Source of the DNA: Alphaproteobacteria bacterium
GTDB taxonomy: Bacteria; Pseudomonadota; Alphaproteobacteria; Rs-D84
Direction: 5' to 3'
Assembly: GCA_017535105.1 (NCBI GenBank)
Contig: JAFXUI010000004.1
Location: forward strand, 1-64,000
Length of the DNA: 64,000 nucleotides
Shown: one piece after another, positions 43,362 to 51,826 of the stretch
Numbering within the stretch: position 1 is the first letter of the stretch
Layout of the letters: every line of letters begins with the position of its first letter
Made by a program: the position numbers and the translations under genes
The notes under the pieces: generated by a model
What the model saw: the letters and a program-made list of their open reading frames with translations, nothing else
What the model was told of the DNA's origin: nothing
Databases searched by the model: none

Positions 43362-43390
43362 TTGATTTATGTGTTTTTTCATCCTAAAAT
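43362..43390 (+). promoter_or_regulatory. Promoter of rpoA-rplQ
   Basis: TTGATT (43362-43367) and TAAAAT (43385-43390), 17 bp apart, giving a ~60-nt leader. It agrees with rpoA being an independent unit here. Confidence 0.5.
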
Positions 43391-43459
43391 ACCGCACGCA
43401 CGCAAGGGTTTTGTGTGTCAATTTGGTGAAAATAATAAACTAAGCCATAAGGAAAAAAT

Positions 43460-44488
43460 ATGATTGAAAAGAACTGGATGACACTGATTAAGCCAAAAAA
43501 ACTTAATGTAGTTGTCGATGAAAATAATCCGAATATTGCAACATTGATTGCGGAACCATTGGAAAAGGGTTTCGGTTTGACATTGGGTACGGCATTGCGT
43601 CGTGTGCTTTTGTCTTCGCTTCAGGGTTGTGCGCCAATCTATATCAAGATTGATGGTGTTCAACACGAATTTTCCAGCGTACCAGGTTGCCGCGAAGATG
43701 TGACTGATATTATCTTGAATTTAAAGGGCGTTTATTTCAAGGCCTTGACCGAAGGTCAACACAAGGCATACTTGAAAGTCAAAGGTCCGGCTGTCGTTAC
43801 CGCAGGTATGATTGAAACATCGGGCGGTGTCGAAGTTATGAACAAAGATGTCGAAATCTGCACATTGGATAAGGGTGCAAGTTTTGATATGGAAATCACA
43901 CTGGGAACCGGTCGTGGCTATGTACCGGCATCACAAAACGCGGGTGATTTACCATTGGGTGTTATTCCAGTTGATTCAATTTATTCGCCGATTTTGAACG
44001 TGGCAAGCACTGTTACACAAACACGTGTTGGTCAGTCAACGGACTATGATAAATTGGAATTGGTTGTTAAAACAAACGGCAGTGTTGCACCAGAAGATGC
44101 AATCGCTTTTGCCGCACGTATTTTGACAGATCAATTGGTTGTATTTATCAACTTTGAAGATCCGGCACAAATCAATGCACCGGCCGAAGACGAAAAGGCC
44201 AAAGACGCATTGCCGTTTGATCCAAAATTGTTAAAGCATGTCGATGAATTGGAATTGTCTGTTCGTGCAAACAATTGTTTAAAGAACGACAAAATCAATT
44301 GGTTGGGCGAATTGGTCCAAAAGACCGAAGCTGACATGTTAAAGACACCAAACTTTGGCCGCAAGTCATTGAACGAAATCAAAGTTCAATTGGAAGCCAT
44401 GGGATTGGGTCTGGGTATGGAAGTACCAGGTTGGCCACCAGAAAATATTGCGGAATTGGCCAAGAAGTATGAAGACCCATACAAATAA
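43460..44488 (+). CDS. rpoA: RNA polymerase alpha subunit
   Basis: A 342-residue alpha subunit. The N-terminal domain that dimerises and holds beta and beta' contains [20 protein letters not shown] and [16 protein letters not shown]. The C-terminal domain that binds UP elements and activators contains [20 protein letters not shown] and [19 protein letters not shown]. In most bacteria rpoA directly follows rpsD or rpsK; here it has its own promoter and lies 12.7 kb from rpsK. Confidence 0.98.
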   Translation: MIEKNWMTLIKPKKLNVVVDENNPNIATLIAEPLEKGFGLTLGTALRRVLLSSLQGCAPIYIKIDGVQHEFSSVPGCREDVTDIILNLKGVYFKALTEGQHKAYLKVKGPAVVTAGMIETSGGVEVMNKDVEICTLDKGASFDMEITLGTGRGYVPASQNAGDLPLGVIPVDSIYSPILNVASTVTQTRVGQSTDYDKLELVVKTNGSVAPEDAIAFAARILTDQLVVFINFEDPAQINAPAEDEKAKDALPFDPKLLKHVDELELSVRANNCLKNDKINWLGELVQKTEADMLKTPNFGRKSLNEIKVQLEAMGLGLGMEVPGWPPENIAELAKKYEDPYK

Positions 44489-44503
44489 GAAAGAGGTTTT
44501 GGA

Positions 44504-44644
44504 ATGTCCGAAAACAAAAAGTTAAAGCCAGCAAAAAAACCAGCCAAAGATGCATTTATCAACGCAACTGATGGTGTTCGTGGTTTGATTGCAGGTATGC
44601 TTCGTCCAATTTTTGGTGTTCCAGAACCAAGAAACCAAAGATAA
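44504..44644 (+). CDS. 46-residue small protein between rpoA and rplQ
   Basis: ATG at 44504, stop TAA at 44642-44644, 15 bp after the rpoA stop. GAGG lies about nine bases upstream. The sequence is a Lys-rich first third (MSENKKLKPAKKPAKDAF) followed by an amphipathic, glycine-containing segment (TDGVRGLIAGMLRPIFGVPE). No homolog is recognised. The in-frame position in a ribosomal/polymerase operon and the ribosome-binding site favour a real gene, but codon statistics for so short a frame cannot decide. Confidence 0.5.
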   Translation: MSENKKLKPAKKPAKDAFINATDGVRGLIAGMLRPIFGVPEPRNQR

Positions 44645-44661
44645 AAACAAAACCCGCGATA

Positions 44662-44701
44662 CAGGGGCAACTTTGGTTGCGGGTGTCTCAAAAAATCCCT
44701 G
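44662..44701 (+). promoter_or_regulatory. Nested hairpins before rplQ
   Basis: CAGGG (44662-44666) pairs with CCCTG (44697-44701), enclosing GCAAC-TTTG-GTTGC (44667-44680). Alternatively CCCGC (44653-44657) pairs with GCGGG (44679-44683). No T-tract follows, as with the other spacers of the ribosomal genes. Confidence 0.45.
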
Positions 44702-44745
44702 AACATACAAAGGGCAGGGCTGAAACAAAATAAAGGAGTAGTCAG

Positions 44746-45312
44746 ATGAGACATATGAAAGCAGGTCGCACATTTAACCGCGACACAAACGCTCGCAAAG
44801 CTTTGTTTATCGGCTTAGCGAAAAACTTAATTGAACGTGAACAAATCAAAACGACTTTGCCAAAGGCAAAAGACTTGCGCAGTGTAGTCGAAAAAATGAT
44901 TACTCGTGCCAAGGTTGACAGTGTTGCAAATCGCCGTTTGATTGCATCTGAATTGGGTAATGGTTCGGACGCAACAGTTAAAAAATTGTTCGCGGTTTTG
45001 GGCCCACGCTATGCGAAACGCAATGGTGGTTATACACGCGTGTTAAAGGCGGGCTTCCGTTATGGCGACGCGGCACCAATGGCGATTATTGAATTGGTTG
45101 ATCGTGACGAAAGTGCAAAGAAATCTGCACCAAAGGCAGTTGCAGCCGAAGCAAAAGCAGAAGTTGCAACCGAAGAAAATGCCGAAGCGAAAAAAACAGC
45201 AGCCAAGAAAGCACCAGCAACCAAAGTTGCAAAAGAAGCCGCACCAAAAGCGGTCAAGGCAACAGGTGCCAAAAAAGAAGTTGCGGTTAAACGTCGCGCG
45301 ACTGGAAAATAA
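44746..45312 (+). CDS. rplQ: 50S ribosomal protein L17 with a long Lys/Ala tail
   Basis: The first ~120 residues are standard L17 at the tunnel exit ([53 protein letters not shown]). The remaining ~68 residues are an Ala/Lys/Glu-rich extension (e.g. [20 protein letters not shown]), making 188 in all. Such tails occur in some alphaproteobacteria, probably disordered and contacting rRNA or the surface. L22 and L3 in this window also carry tails. Confidence 0.97.
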   Translation: MRHMKAGRTFNRDTNARKALFIGLAKNLIEREQIKTTLPKAKDLRSVVEKMITRAKVDSVANRRLIASELGNGSDATVKKLFAVLGPRYAKRNGGYTRVLKAGFRYGDAAPMAIIELVDRDESAKKSAPKAVAAEAKAEVATEENAEAKKTAAKKAPATKVAKEAAPKAVKATGAKKEVAVKRRATGK

Positions 45313-45331
45313 TCTTGGTTAAAGAAAAATA

Positions 45332-45357
45332 AACGGGGCAATCGCCCCGTTTTTTTA
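45332..45357 (+). terminator. Terminator of rpoA-rplQ
   Basis: ACGGGGC/GCCCCGT stem with loop AATC, then seven T. Confidence 0.9.
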
Positions 45358-45446
45358 TGTCTGTTTTTTGGCACTAAATGCAAAATATTGTTTTTAATAT
45401 TGCTGATTTTATGATAAAATTAGTAAAACGGGAAAGGGGATTTTGT

Positions 45447-48311
45447 ATGAGGAAGTTATTCGTTTCTGCATTTTTAATTTGTGGAATTATTGCATGCGCA
45501 GATGCTGCGCCACGTGCGGGTGGGGCTTCGGCACGCAGTGGTGGCAGTACGGCCAGTGCACCAAGTACAACATCGGGTGGTGCAACGGTTGGACGCAGTG
45601 CAGTCAAGGCGCGTAGCGCAACACCGGCCGCATCGGTTAAGACAGCGGCACCATCGCAAATGACGGTTGCGGCACGCAGTGCAACATCACAGCCAAAGGT
45701 TTCGGCGGCGCGTGCGGCAACAACGCAAAAGGTTATTAATTCTGGAACTAAAATTGCCGGTGCGACAAAAAATACCGCGGTGAATGAAGCATGCCAGGAA
45801 AAATATTTCGGCTGTATGGATGCGTTTTGTATGTTGGAAAATACCAACGGTGGACGTTGCACATGCAGTGACAGAAATGCTGAATTGGACGAAGTTTTAT
45901 CAGAAATTGAACGTTTGGATCAGCAGTCATATCAAATGGCGACATTTGGTGTTGAACAAATTGAAATGGGTGAAAATGCCGATGCCGCGATTGCCAAGGC
46001 AAATGCAATTGCAGATGATGCGATGGTAAACCTTAGTCGTTCTGAAACATCAAAAAGAAAAGCGCGTGCAGCACTTGATTTATCAATGTGGGATCACCCA
46101 ATTGATTTAGATGATGACGATGTGTTTTCGGAATCTTCTTCGTTGAATTATGATATTGCTGGCAAGACAGGTGATGCATTACAGAGTGCGGCAAGCAATT
46201 TGTGTGTCGCACAAATCCCAGAATGTTCTGCGGATGCGGCAATGTTGCAGTTGATATATGTACAAAAGATTAAGTCTGATTGTAATGCGTATGAAAACAG
46301 TTTAAAGCAACAAAAGAATGCAAGCCAAAACAAATTGTCTGCGGCCCAGAAAGCATTGCGCGAAGCGGCATTGGAACAAATGCAAAACGCAAACAAATAT
46401 GATTTGGGTCAGTGTACAGTTCAATTTAAAAAATGTATGCAAACAACTGGTGGCTGTGGCGAAGATTTTTCGGCATGTGCTTTTGTTTCCGCGATGGACA
46501 ACACAAACGTGAATAAATCGTCTTCTAAAAAGACAACAAATTATTCTATCCAGGGTGCTGTTTCGACAATCGACATATCTGCATCAACGTATGATACATT
46601 GATGGCGAAAAAGCCATTGTGCGAAGGTATCACGAAATCATGTGCGGCGGTCGCAGATCAAGTGTGGGATACGTTCCTGCGTGAAATTGCACCAACGATT
46701 AAGTCTGCGGAAATTATTGCCGAAGATAATGCACGTCAAAATTGTATTGGTACAATCGCGTCCTGTTTCCAAAAGGCATGTAAAGATACAATTGATCCGA
46801 ATGACCCCGAAGGTTCATACGATATGTGTTTGACACAACCATCGTCAATGTTGAACGTGTGTAAGATTCCATTGAACGCATGCGGTATTGATGCGACTTC
46901 GGTTTCCAAGGCGGAAAAGTCAGACATTTGGAATTTCGTTGTTGCACGTTTGGCATCAATGCGTGTTGATTCTTGTACCAAGGCGGTTAAATCATGTCTG
47001 CAATCCGATGATCGTTGTGGCAAAGATTATGGCAACTGCGTTGGACTTGATATGGACACAATCGTTGCGATGTGCCCAACCGAAAAGTTAGTCGGTTGCC
47101 AAGAAAACGGCAAGAAAAAATCTTTATCGGAATTGTCTGATTTGGTAATGGGTATATTCTTGGATATTGACAACACTATGTTGACCCAATGTCAGAATGC
47201 TGTGACGACCAAGATGTTAGAGGTCTGTGGTGCGACCGATACCTGTGCCGCATTTGACGACGACGATGTGATTGGTACAGACTCGCTGATGTCATACAAA
47301 GACAGCGATGGTAATTATATTATCGAAGGTTTGGTTTCGTTCGGTAATGTAAAGATAAGCGAAACAACCGATATGTCTAATCCGGACGATGTAAAGTTTG
47401 GTCGGTACGAGGTTAATATCGCCGATTACCGTAGCCATTTGAACGATACAAATGCGACGGTTCAACGTGTTGTTTCGTCTTTACAGTCTGCGGCGAACAA
47501 GATAAATCAAAAGATTGCGATTTTGTCCCAAGATCCACAAATCAAAATGTGTGTCGAAGGGCGCGATATGTCGCAAATTCGTACACGTGCGGACGGCGCA
47601 ACAAATCGTACATCGGCACGCTATCCGAACTTGCTGGATTCATCAATCATGGCAATTATCAATTCCGGTCTGGAACGCGCAAATCAAAACTATACTAAAA
47701 AGTATAACAAGTTGGTTGGCGAGGCAATGAATTCACAAGACAGTGAAATGAAATCGGTATTGTGCGCGGCCATGGCATCGTCAAAACCGTCTTGTGTGGA
47801 ATATGCCGCAACAGGAAATGGTGGAAGTATTTGTACAAAATATGAAACAAATAGTTTTGACAATGTGTTCACAGCAACCGATAAATCGGGTATAAGTGTT
47901 GGTTCTGGGGATGCATATGCAACGCGTTATGTGATATCGGGTGCCAGTATGGAAAAATTGGCATTGGTACAACAGTCGGGACATTCGGAATTTGTCCAGA
48001 CAGACGACTATGGAAATATGTTGGGTCGTATCGCAATGGCGGCTACATATTCACCAGCGGACAGAACTTGCACAATAAACACACAATCAACAATGTGTAA
48101 AGAAGCAGAATCAGTGATAACGACAGATACAGAAACTAAGTGTGGGTATGGTGGCGTATCGTTCCTTGGTGGTGGCGGTTGTCGTGGTGCCGGTGGAATC
48201 TTGAATATTGGTGGTGGCAGAAAAACAACATCGGTTACGCAAAACTATTATGGAACATCGTGTAAAGAGTTTGGTGAGCCGGTTGTAACCACAAATGTAA
48301 TTGAAATGTAA
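45447..48311 (+). CDS. Large secreted Cys-rich protein (module-1 type)
   Basis: A 954-residue protein with a signal peptide (MRKLFVSAFLICGIIACADA). Cleavage after ADA is likely, but IIAC could be a lipobox. An Ala/Ser/Thr/Arg-rich linker (~22-110) is followed by helical segments with regularly spaced Cys. Module 1, C-x6-C-x4/6-CG-x5-C, is seen as CTVQFKKC...CGEDFSAC and CTKAVKSC...CGKDYGNC, with partial copies (CQEKYFGC; CIGTIASC). Near the C-terminus is a Gly-rich stretch (GVSFLGGGGCRGAGGILNIG). AAAGGGGA precedes the start at 45447. No known family is recognised. It is probably a disulfide-stabilised envelope protein; that role is inferred. Confidence 0.75.
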   Translation: MRKLFVSAFLICGIIACADAAPRAGGASARSGGSTASAPSTTSGGATVGRSAVKARSATPAASVKTAAPSQMTVAARSATSQPKVSAARAATTQKVINSGTKIAGATKNTAVNEACQEKYFGCMDAFCMLENTNGGRCTCSDRNAELDEVLSEIERLDQQSYQMATFGVEQIEMGENADAAIAKANAIADDAMVNLSRSETSKRKARAALDLSMWDHPIDLDDDDVFSESSSLNYDIAGKTGDALQSAASNLCVAQIPECSADAAMLQLIYVQKIKSDCNAYENSLKQQKNASQNKLSAAQKALREAALEQMQNANKYDLGQCTVQFKKCMQTTGGCGEDFSACAFVSAMDNTNVNKSSSKKTTNYSIQGAVSTIDISASTYDTLMAKKPLCEGITKSCAAVADQVWDTFLREIAPTIKSAEIIAEDNARQNCIGTIASCFQKACKDTIDPNDPEGSYDMCLTQPSSMLNVCKIPLNACGIDATSVSKAEKSDIWNFVVARLASMRVDSCTKAVKSCLQSDDRCGKDYGNCVGLDMDTIVAMCPTEKLVGCQENGKKKSLSELSDLVMGIFLDIDNTMLTQCQNAVTTKMLEVCGATDTCAAFDDDDVIGTDSLMSYKDSDGNYIIEGLVSFGNVKISETTDMSNPDDVKFGRYEVNIADYRSHLNDTNATVQRVVSSLQSAANKINQKIAILSQDPQIKMCVEGRDMSQIRTRADGATNRTSARYPNLLDSSIMAIINSGLERANQNYTKKYNKLVGEAMNSQDSEMKSVLCAAMASSKPSCVEYAATGNGGSICTKYETNSFDNVFTATDKSGISVGSGDAYATRYVISGASMEKLALVQQSGHSEFVQTDDYGNMLGRIAMAATYSPADRTCTINTQSTMCKEAESVITTDTETKCGYGGVSFLGGGGCRGAGGILNIGGGRKTTSVTQNYYGTSCKEFGEPVVTTNVIEM

Positions 48312-48312
48312 A

Positions 48313-48340
48313 AAAACACCGCCCAATCGGGCGGTGTTTT
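48313..48340. terminator. Bidirectional terminator
   Basis: AACACCGCCC/GGGCGGTGTT stem with loop AATC and A/T tracts, between converging genes. Confidence 0.85.
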
Positions 48341-49384
48341 TTACAACAAATCTTTCAAATCTGTTATGACGCTGATGTTGTCGTCGGTCCACGTTGCACG
48401 CAGGGTTTCAATATCCATTATGTTTTCGGCGCCCAGGTACAAGACGGCGTGGACGTTGTGTTTGATTGCGGCATCAACGACCGTTTTAATTGGTGATTTA
48501 CGTGTTTTGCCGGCGGCAAACCAATTTTCATTGTCGGCAACCCAAAAATCTGGGTCGGTGTGCGAAACGATTGCAAATTTATCTGTGATAACTACTTCGC
48601 CGTCAATGTTGTATGGCACAGATTTAGAATCCAGATATTTCACGACGTCTTGGACAGTGTCGGACAATTCGCGAATATCAGAAAAGTCTTGGTCGGTTAT
48701 TTCGGTATCCGTTTCGTCATCATCATCAAAATTTATGTCGGTGAATTGCGGCATAGAATCAATCATGTTGTCCGTGTCGTCAATATCAAAGTCCGATGGA
48801 ATTGGAATATCTTCGGGGTCGGGTTGTTCGGGTGTGCTGTTGCGTTCGGGGGTGGGCGATTTTGTTAAATTGCCCAAATCAAAAGCCGAAGGTTGTGTAC
48901 GACCAACGTGTTCGCGTGCGCGTACGTATGCAACACGTAATTCACTGGGGACTGTTTCTGGGATTGGTTCGGGTTGTTTTTCTTGTACTGGTTCTTCTGC
49001 GGGTGCGGCGGTGTTTTCAACCGCAATAGCCGGAGCAGGTGTATCAACCGTATTTTCGACCGGCATCGGCGTTTGCTGAAATGCGTTTACAAAAAACGTT
49101 TTGATGCGTTCGGGGACCTTGATTGTGAACAATGGTGCCTTGGTTCGCGCAATCACAACAGTTGTCGCGATGTACATTGGTACCGCCGCCAAAATCAATA
49201 TTCCAAATACAAAACCCGGAAATCCATAAAGGTGCGCGTGCATCAGTTGTATCCAACGTGTGCGCGAAAATATATTAAAATCAAACATATATTGCATAAT
49301 TGCCCATGTCGCAATGAAATAGCCAACCGACCACAAAATTGCGTACTTGTTTGATTTATAAAAATTCACAACCTTATCTAACAT
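48341..49384 (-). CDS. Unknown membrane protein with acidic linker and C-terminal domain
   Basis: A 347-residue protein with two N-terminal helices (AILWSVGYFIATWAIMQYMF; FPGFVFGILILAAVPMYIAT), a long Pro/Glu/Asp-rich linker (~110-235), and a compact C-terminal domain of about 100 residues with alternating strands and helices (VPYNIDGEVVITDKFAIVSH, HAVLYLGAENIMDIETL). The domain looks like an alpha/beta fold, but I cannot assign it. The linker would place it some distance from the membrane. It has a perfect consensus promoter and sits between two plus-strand Cys-rich genes. Confidence 0.65.
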   Translation of the reverse strand: MLDKVVNFYKSNKYAILWSVGYFIATWAIMQYMFDFNIFSRTRWIQLMHAHLYGFPGFVFGILILAAVPMYIATTVVIARTKAPLFTIKVPERIKTFFVNAFQQTPMPVENTVDTPAPAIAVENTAAPAEEPVQEKQPEPIPETVPSELRVAYVRAREHVGRTQPSAFDLGNLTKSPTPERNSTPEQPDPEDIPIPSDFDIDDTDNMIDSMPQFTDINFDDDDETDTEITDQDFSDIRELSDTVQDVVKYLDSKSVPYNIDGEVVITDKFAIVSHTDPDFWVADNENWFAAGKTRKSPIKTVVDAAIKHNVHAVLYLGAENIMDIETLRATWTDDNISVITDLKDLL

Positions 49385-49393
49385 TGTGTCTTA

Positions 49394-49421
49394 ATTATAG
49401 ACATTTTTACATTTTTGTCAA
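49394..49421 (-). promoter_or_regulatory. Consensus promoter of the acidic-linker membrane protein
   Basis: On the minus strand TTGACA (49416-49421), 16-bp spacer ending TGTC, TATAAT (49394-49399). Confidence 0.8.
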
Positions 49422-49489
49422 TATTTTATTGTTTATAAGAAAATATGCAATTTTTTGGTGAAAAAACTTTTTTTAGGGCTTTTTTGTGG

Positions 49490-49495
49490 TATAAT
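49490..49495 (+). promoter_or_regulatory. Extended -10 promoter of the 652-aa Cys-rich gene
   Basis: TGG-TATAAT with no matching -35 at normal distance, 29 bp before the start codon. Confidence 0.4.
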
Positions 49496-49523
49496 TAAAG
49501 TAATGTCACAAGGGGGGATTTTT

Positions 49524-51482
49524 ATGTATAACTTTATGAAAATGCTTGGTGCATCGTTTGGATGTATGTGTTTGGTTGCCAATGTTTCTGCGGCTCCGGC
49601 AACGGCACGGTCGCAAACGGCGCGCATGCCATCGATGGCTGTTTTGACAACAAGTGCCATGGGAAATATGGCGGCTGATGTCGTCCAAGAGCAAGCACCA
49701 ACACCAGTTACCCCTGATGTGAAGCCTGATGATAAGCCCGATGTGAAGCCAGAATGTGCCGATGGTGGTGTTCGTAATTCTGAATATACGGTTGATAACT
49801 GTATGAACGAAATTTTGGCGTGTATCAACAATGGTGCGCTGGCGGGTGGCTTGAACGATTTGTTTAATGAAGATATGCGTAACGCGATTGTGAACGGCAT
49901 GGGTCTTTGCTCGGTCCAGGTTGAAAAATGTATGGTTTCGGTGCGTCGCGATTGCAAGCCGGTATATCGCGCAATGGCGGATGTTTGGGTGGACTTTAAT
50001 TCGCGCAAGGTCCAGCCGGAATATTACAACTTTGTTTTGCGTAAAACTGGTTTGACCCCGAACCAAGCGGAAAACACATGTATGTTGTTGGATAAAAACA
50101 CATACGGTCCGTCTTTTGCGGCGGTCGCAAACAGTGGCGCAACAACAAACGAATATAATAAAAATGTCGGTGCCTATAATGGTCAACAGGGCAACGTGTT
50201 GATTAAATCTAACCCGATGGGTGCGACGGTGAACAATGGCAACCTGGGGGTTGATGGTCAACGTGGTCACTATGCGCGTTGGGACGCGACAACGGCGACC
50301 TGCTATCTGCGCGTGGCGGCATATAATAAAGATGAACAGATTAAAAACAGTTGGTTGTTTGGCGCGCTGGGTGATGACCAGTTAGCAGAAGTTTGGCGTC
50401 CAGCCGGCGACACGTTCAGTTGTAATAAAGACCTGTTCGGATTTTCATTGCTGAACGATACAAGTACTGCGGCGGTTGTTGGTGTCGGTGGTGGCACGTT
50501 GGTTGGTGCGGGTATTGGTGCGGTTTCTGGCCATGGCAGACGCGCATTTGATTGCAGCAACGCAAGTGCATTAAAAGAATTGAATAAACAAATCGAAAAG
50601 AATGGTTCGTCTGTGATGGTATTAAACAGATATGTCCCAGAAGACAGCAGATTGACCGGTTCGGTTGTTGACGAAGCACAATGTCGCGCGATTGTTGACC
50701 TGTACGTAAAATACGGTTCAATCAAAGACGATATGGCGGCATATGGTAAAGAAATGTTAGTATGTGCGGTGGACGGCGAAGTGTCGGGTGACGATGTATC
50801 TAACTACTGCGCGGCATTTAAGTTGAAAGCATCAGAATGTGAAGAATATGCCAAGGATAACGCAGAGTGGGGCGTGAAAGAGATATCTTGCTCAGAAGAA
50901 TGCGAAAGTTGCACATATTATTCATTAAGAGACCCGAATAGTTTGGCCAACAACCTGAAATGTGACAAGGCCGATCGCAGTTGTGCCACGAAAGAACAGA
51001 CCCTGGCGGAATTGGCCGAATTGCGTGGTGTGTTTGATGGTTTGACCATATTAAATGGTGAAAAATCAACAGTCGGCAGAAATGCTGGCATTGGTGCGGC
51101 GATTGGTGCCAGTACTGGTGGTGTCGCAACAGCAATAACCGCATTTGTTGAAAAGAATAACATCAGTTGCCGTGTTGGTGACGGTCTGAATACAGTTGCG
51201 TTTGGTAAATCGCATTCAATTGACACATTGAAAGATTTTTATGTGAAATGGAATTTGCGTTTGCCAGATACAGTTTCGCCAACGTCAACCGCGGTTGATT
51301 GTAAATCGTGGAAATTGGCGTGCGCACAATACACAGATTTGAATCAGTGTAAATCAGTTGCGCTGAATTATAAGCCAGATGTCAACGGCACGATAACATT
51401 GGTACGTTCAGCATGCAGTGTTTCTGGCAGCGTATGTATTGAAAACGAAGTTGTCGCTAAATCGTACGGCGCATGCGAGTAA
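49524..51482 (+). CDS. Secreted Cys-rich protein with glycine-zipper segments
   Basis: A 652-residue protein. Signal peptide MYNFMKMLGASFGCMCLVAN with cleavage near VSAAP; AAGGGGGGA precedes the ATG at 49524. A Pro/Asp/Lys repeat (DVKPDDKPDVKPE) follows. C-x6-C pairs occur throughout (CMNEILAC, CSVQVEKC, CKSWKLAC), akin to module 1 of the neighbours. Two glycine-zipper segments (VVGVGGGTLVGAGIGAVSG ~330; NAGIGAAIGASTGGVATAI ~530) could insert in or line a membrane. Function unknown; probably part of the same envelope system as the other large Cys-rich genes. Confidence 0.7.
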   Translation: MYNFMKMLGASFGCMCLVANVSAAPATARSQTARMPSMAVLTTSAMGNMAADVVQEQAPTPVTPDVKPDDKPDVKPECADGGVRNSEYTVDNCMNEILACINNGALAGGLNDLFNEDMRNAIVNGMGLCSVQVEKCMVSVRRDCKPVYRAMADVWVDFNSRKVQPEYYNFVLRKTGLTPNQAENTCMLLDKNTYGPSFAAVANSGATTNEYNKNVGAYNGQQGNVLIKSNPMGATVNNGNLGVDGQRGHYARWDATTATCYLRVAAYNKDEQIKNSWLFGALGDDQLAEVWRPAGDTFSCNKDLFGFSLLNDTSTAAVVGVGGGTLVGAGIGAVSGHGRRAFDCSNASALKELNKQIEKNGSSVMVLNRYVPEDSRLTGSVVDEAQCRAIVDLYVKYGSIKDDMAAYGKEMLVCAVDGEVSGDDVSNYCAAFKLKASECEEYAKDNAEWGVKEISCSEECESCTYYSLRDPNSLANNLKCDKADRSCATKEQTLAELAELRGVFDGLTILNGEKSTVGRNAGIGAAIGASTGGVATAITAFVEKNNISCRVGDGLNTVAFGKSHSIDTLKDFYVKWNLRLPDTVSPTSTAVDCKSWKLACAQYTDLNQCKSVALNYKPDVNGTITLVRSACSVSGSVCIENEVVAKSYGACE

Positions 51483-51494
51483 GGCAAAAGTTTC

Positions 51495-51579
51495 TTTAGG
51501 TGTGTCCCTAAAGGTCGCACTCTGGGTTCCCACGTTATTCCTTGTCGCGTGGGGTTAACGGCCCAGGGTGTTTTTTTTA
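51495..51579 (+). terminator. Double hairpin and strong terminator (possible 3'-UTR RNA)
   Basis: A first hairpin CTTTAGG/CCTAAAG (51495-51514) is followed by a long two-part stem: CACTCTGGG (51519-51527) with CCCAGGGTG (51563-51571), enclosing CCCACG/CGTGGG, then eight T and more T-rich sequence. It ends the 652-aa gene; two stable stems of this size could also survive as a small RNA. Confidence 0.75.
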
Positions 51580-51664
51580 TTTTTTTTCTTAGTGCAAACG
51601 CTTTGTGTTTTTTATCATTCCTTGTGCATGCAGGGATAGGGGCTGTATCGTCATACGTATTTTT

Positions 51665-51764
51665 GTCATTGCGAACGCAGTGAAGCAATCCAAGTGAATA
51701 TGCCGCCGCGCCAATGACGAGTGCTTTATTATTACTGGATCGCTACGCTTATGCTCGCGATGAT
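51665..51764. repeat. Pair of inverted intergenic repeats (GTCATTGCGA...AAGCAATCC type)
   Basis: The segment 51665-51692 (ATTGCGAACG...GAAGCAATCCA) resembles a palindromic intergenic repeat widespread in bacteria, including some alphaproteobacteria. A second copy in the opposite orientation lies at 51735-51764 (CTGGATCGCTACG...CGCGATGAT). Within the first, GTCATTG (51665-51671) and CAATGAC (51711-51717) are exact inverted repeats. The interval 51483-51826 has no gene; it holds the terminators and this element. Confidence 0.5.
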
Positions 51765-51796
51765 AAGATAAGGGAACGTCTTGGTTATAATGCTTA

Positions 51797-51822
51797 AAAA
51801 ATCACCCCGCAACTGCGGGGCG
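51797..51822 (-). terminator. Terminator of the three-gene Cys-rich operon
   Basis: CCCCGCA/TGCGGGG-type hairpin (51805-51820), followed on the minus strand by TGATTTTTT. Confidence 0.75.
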
Positions 51823-51826
51823 GGTT

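Noticed and set aside
48366..49079. A 237-codon open frame on the plus strand
   Set aside because: Antisense to the acidic-linker membrane protein, which has a consensus promoter; the Ser/Val composition is that of a reverse-strand shadow.
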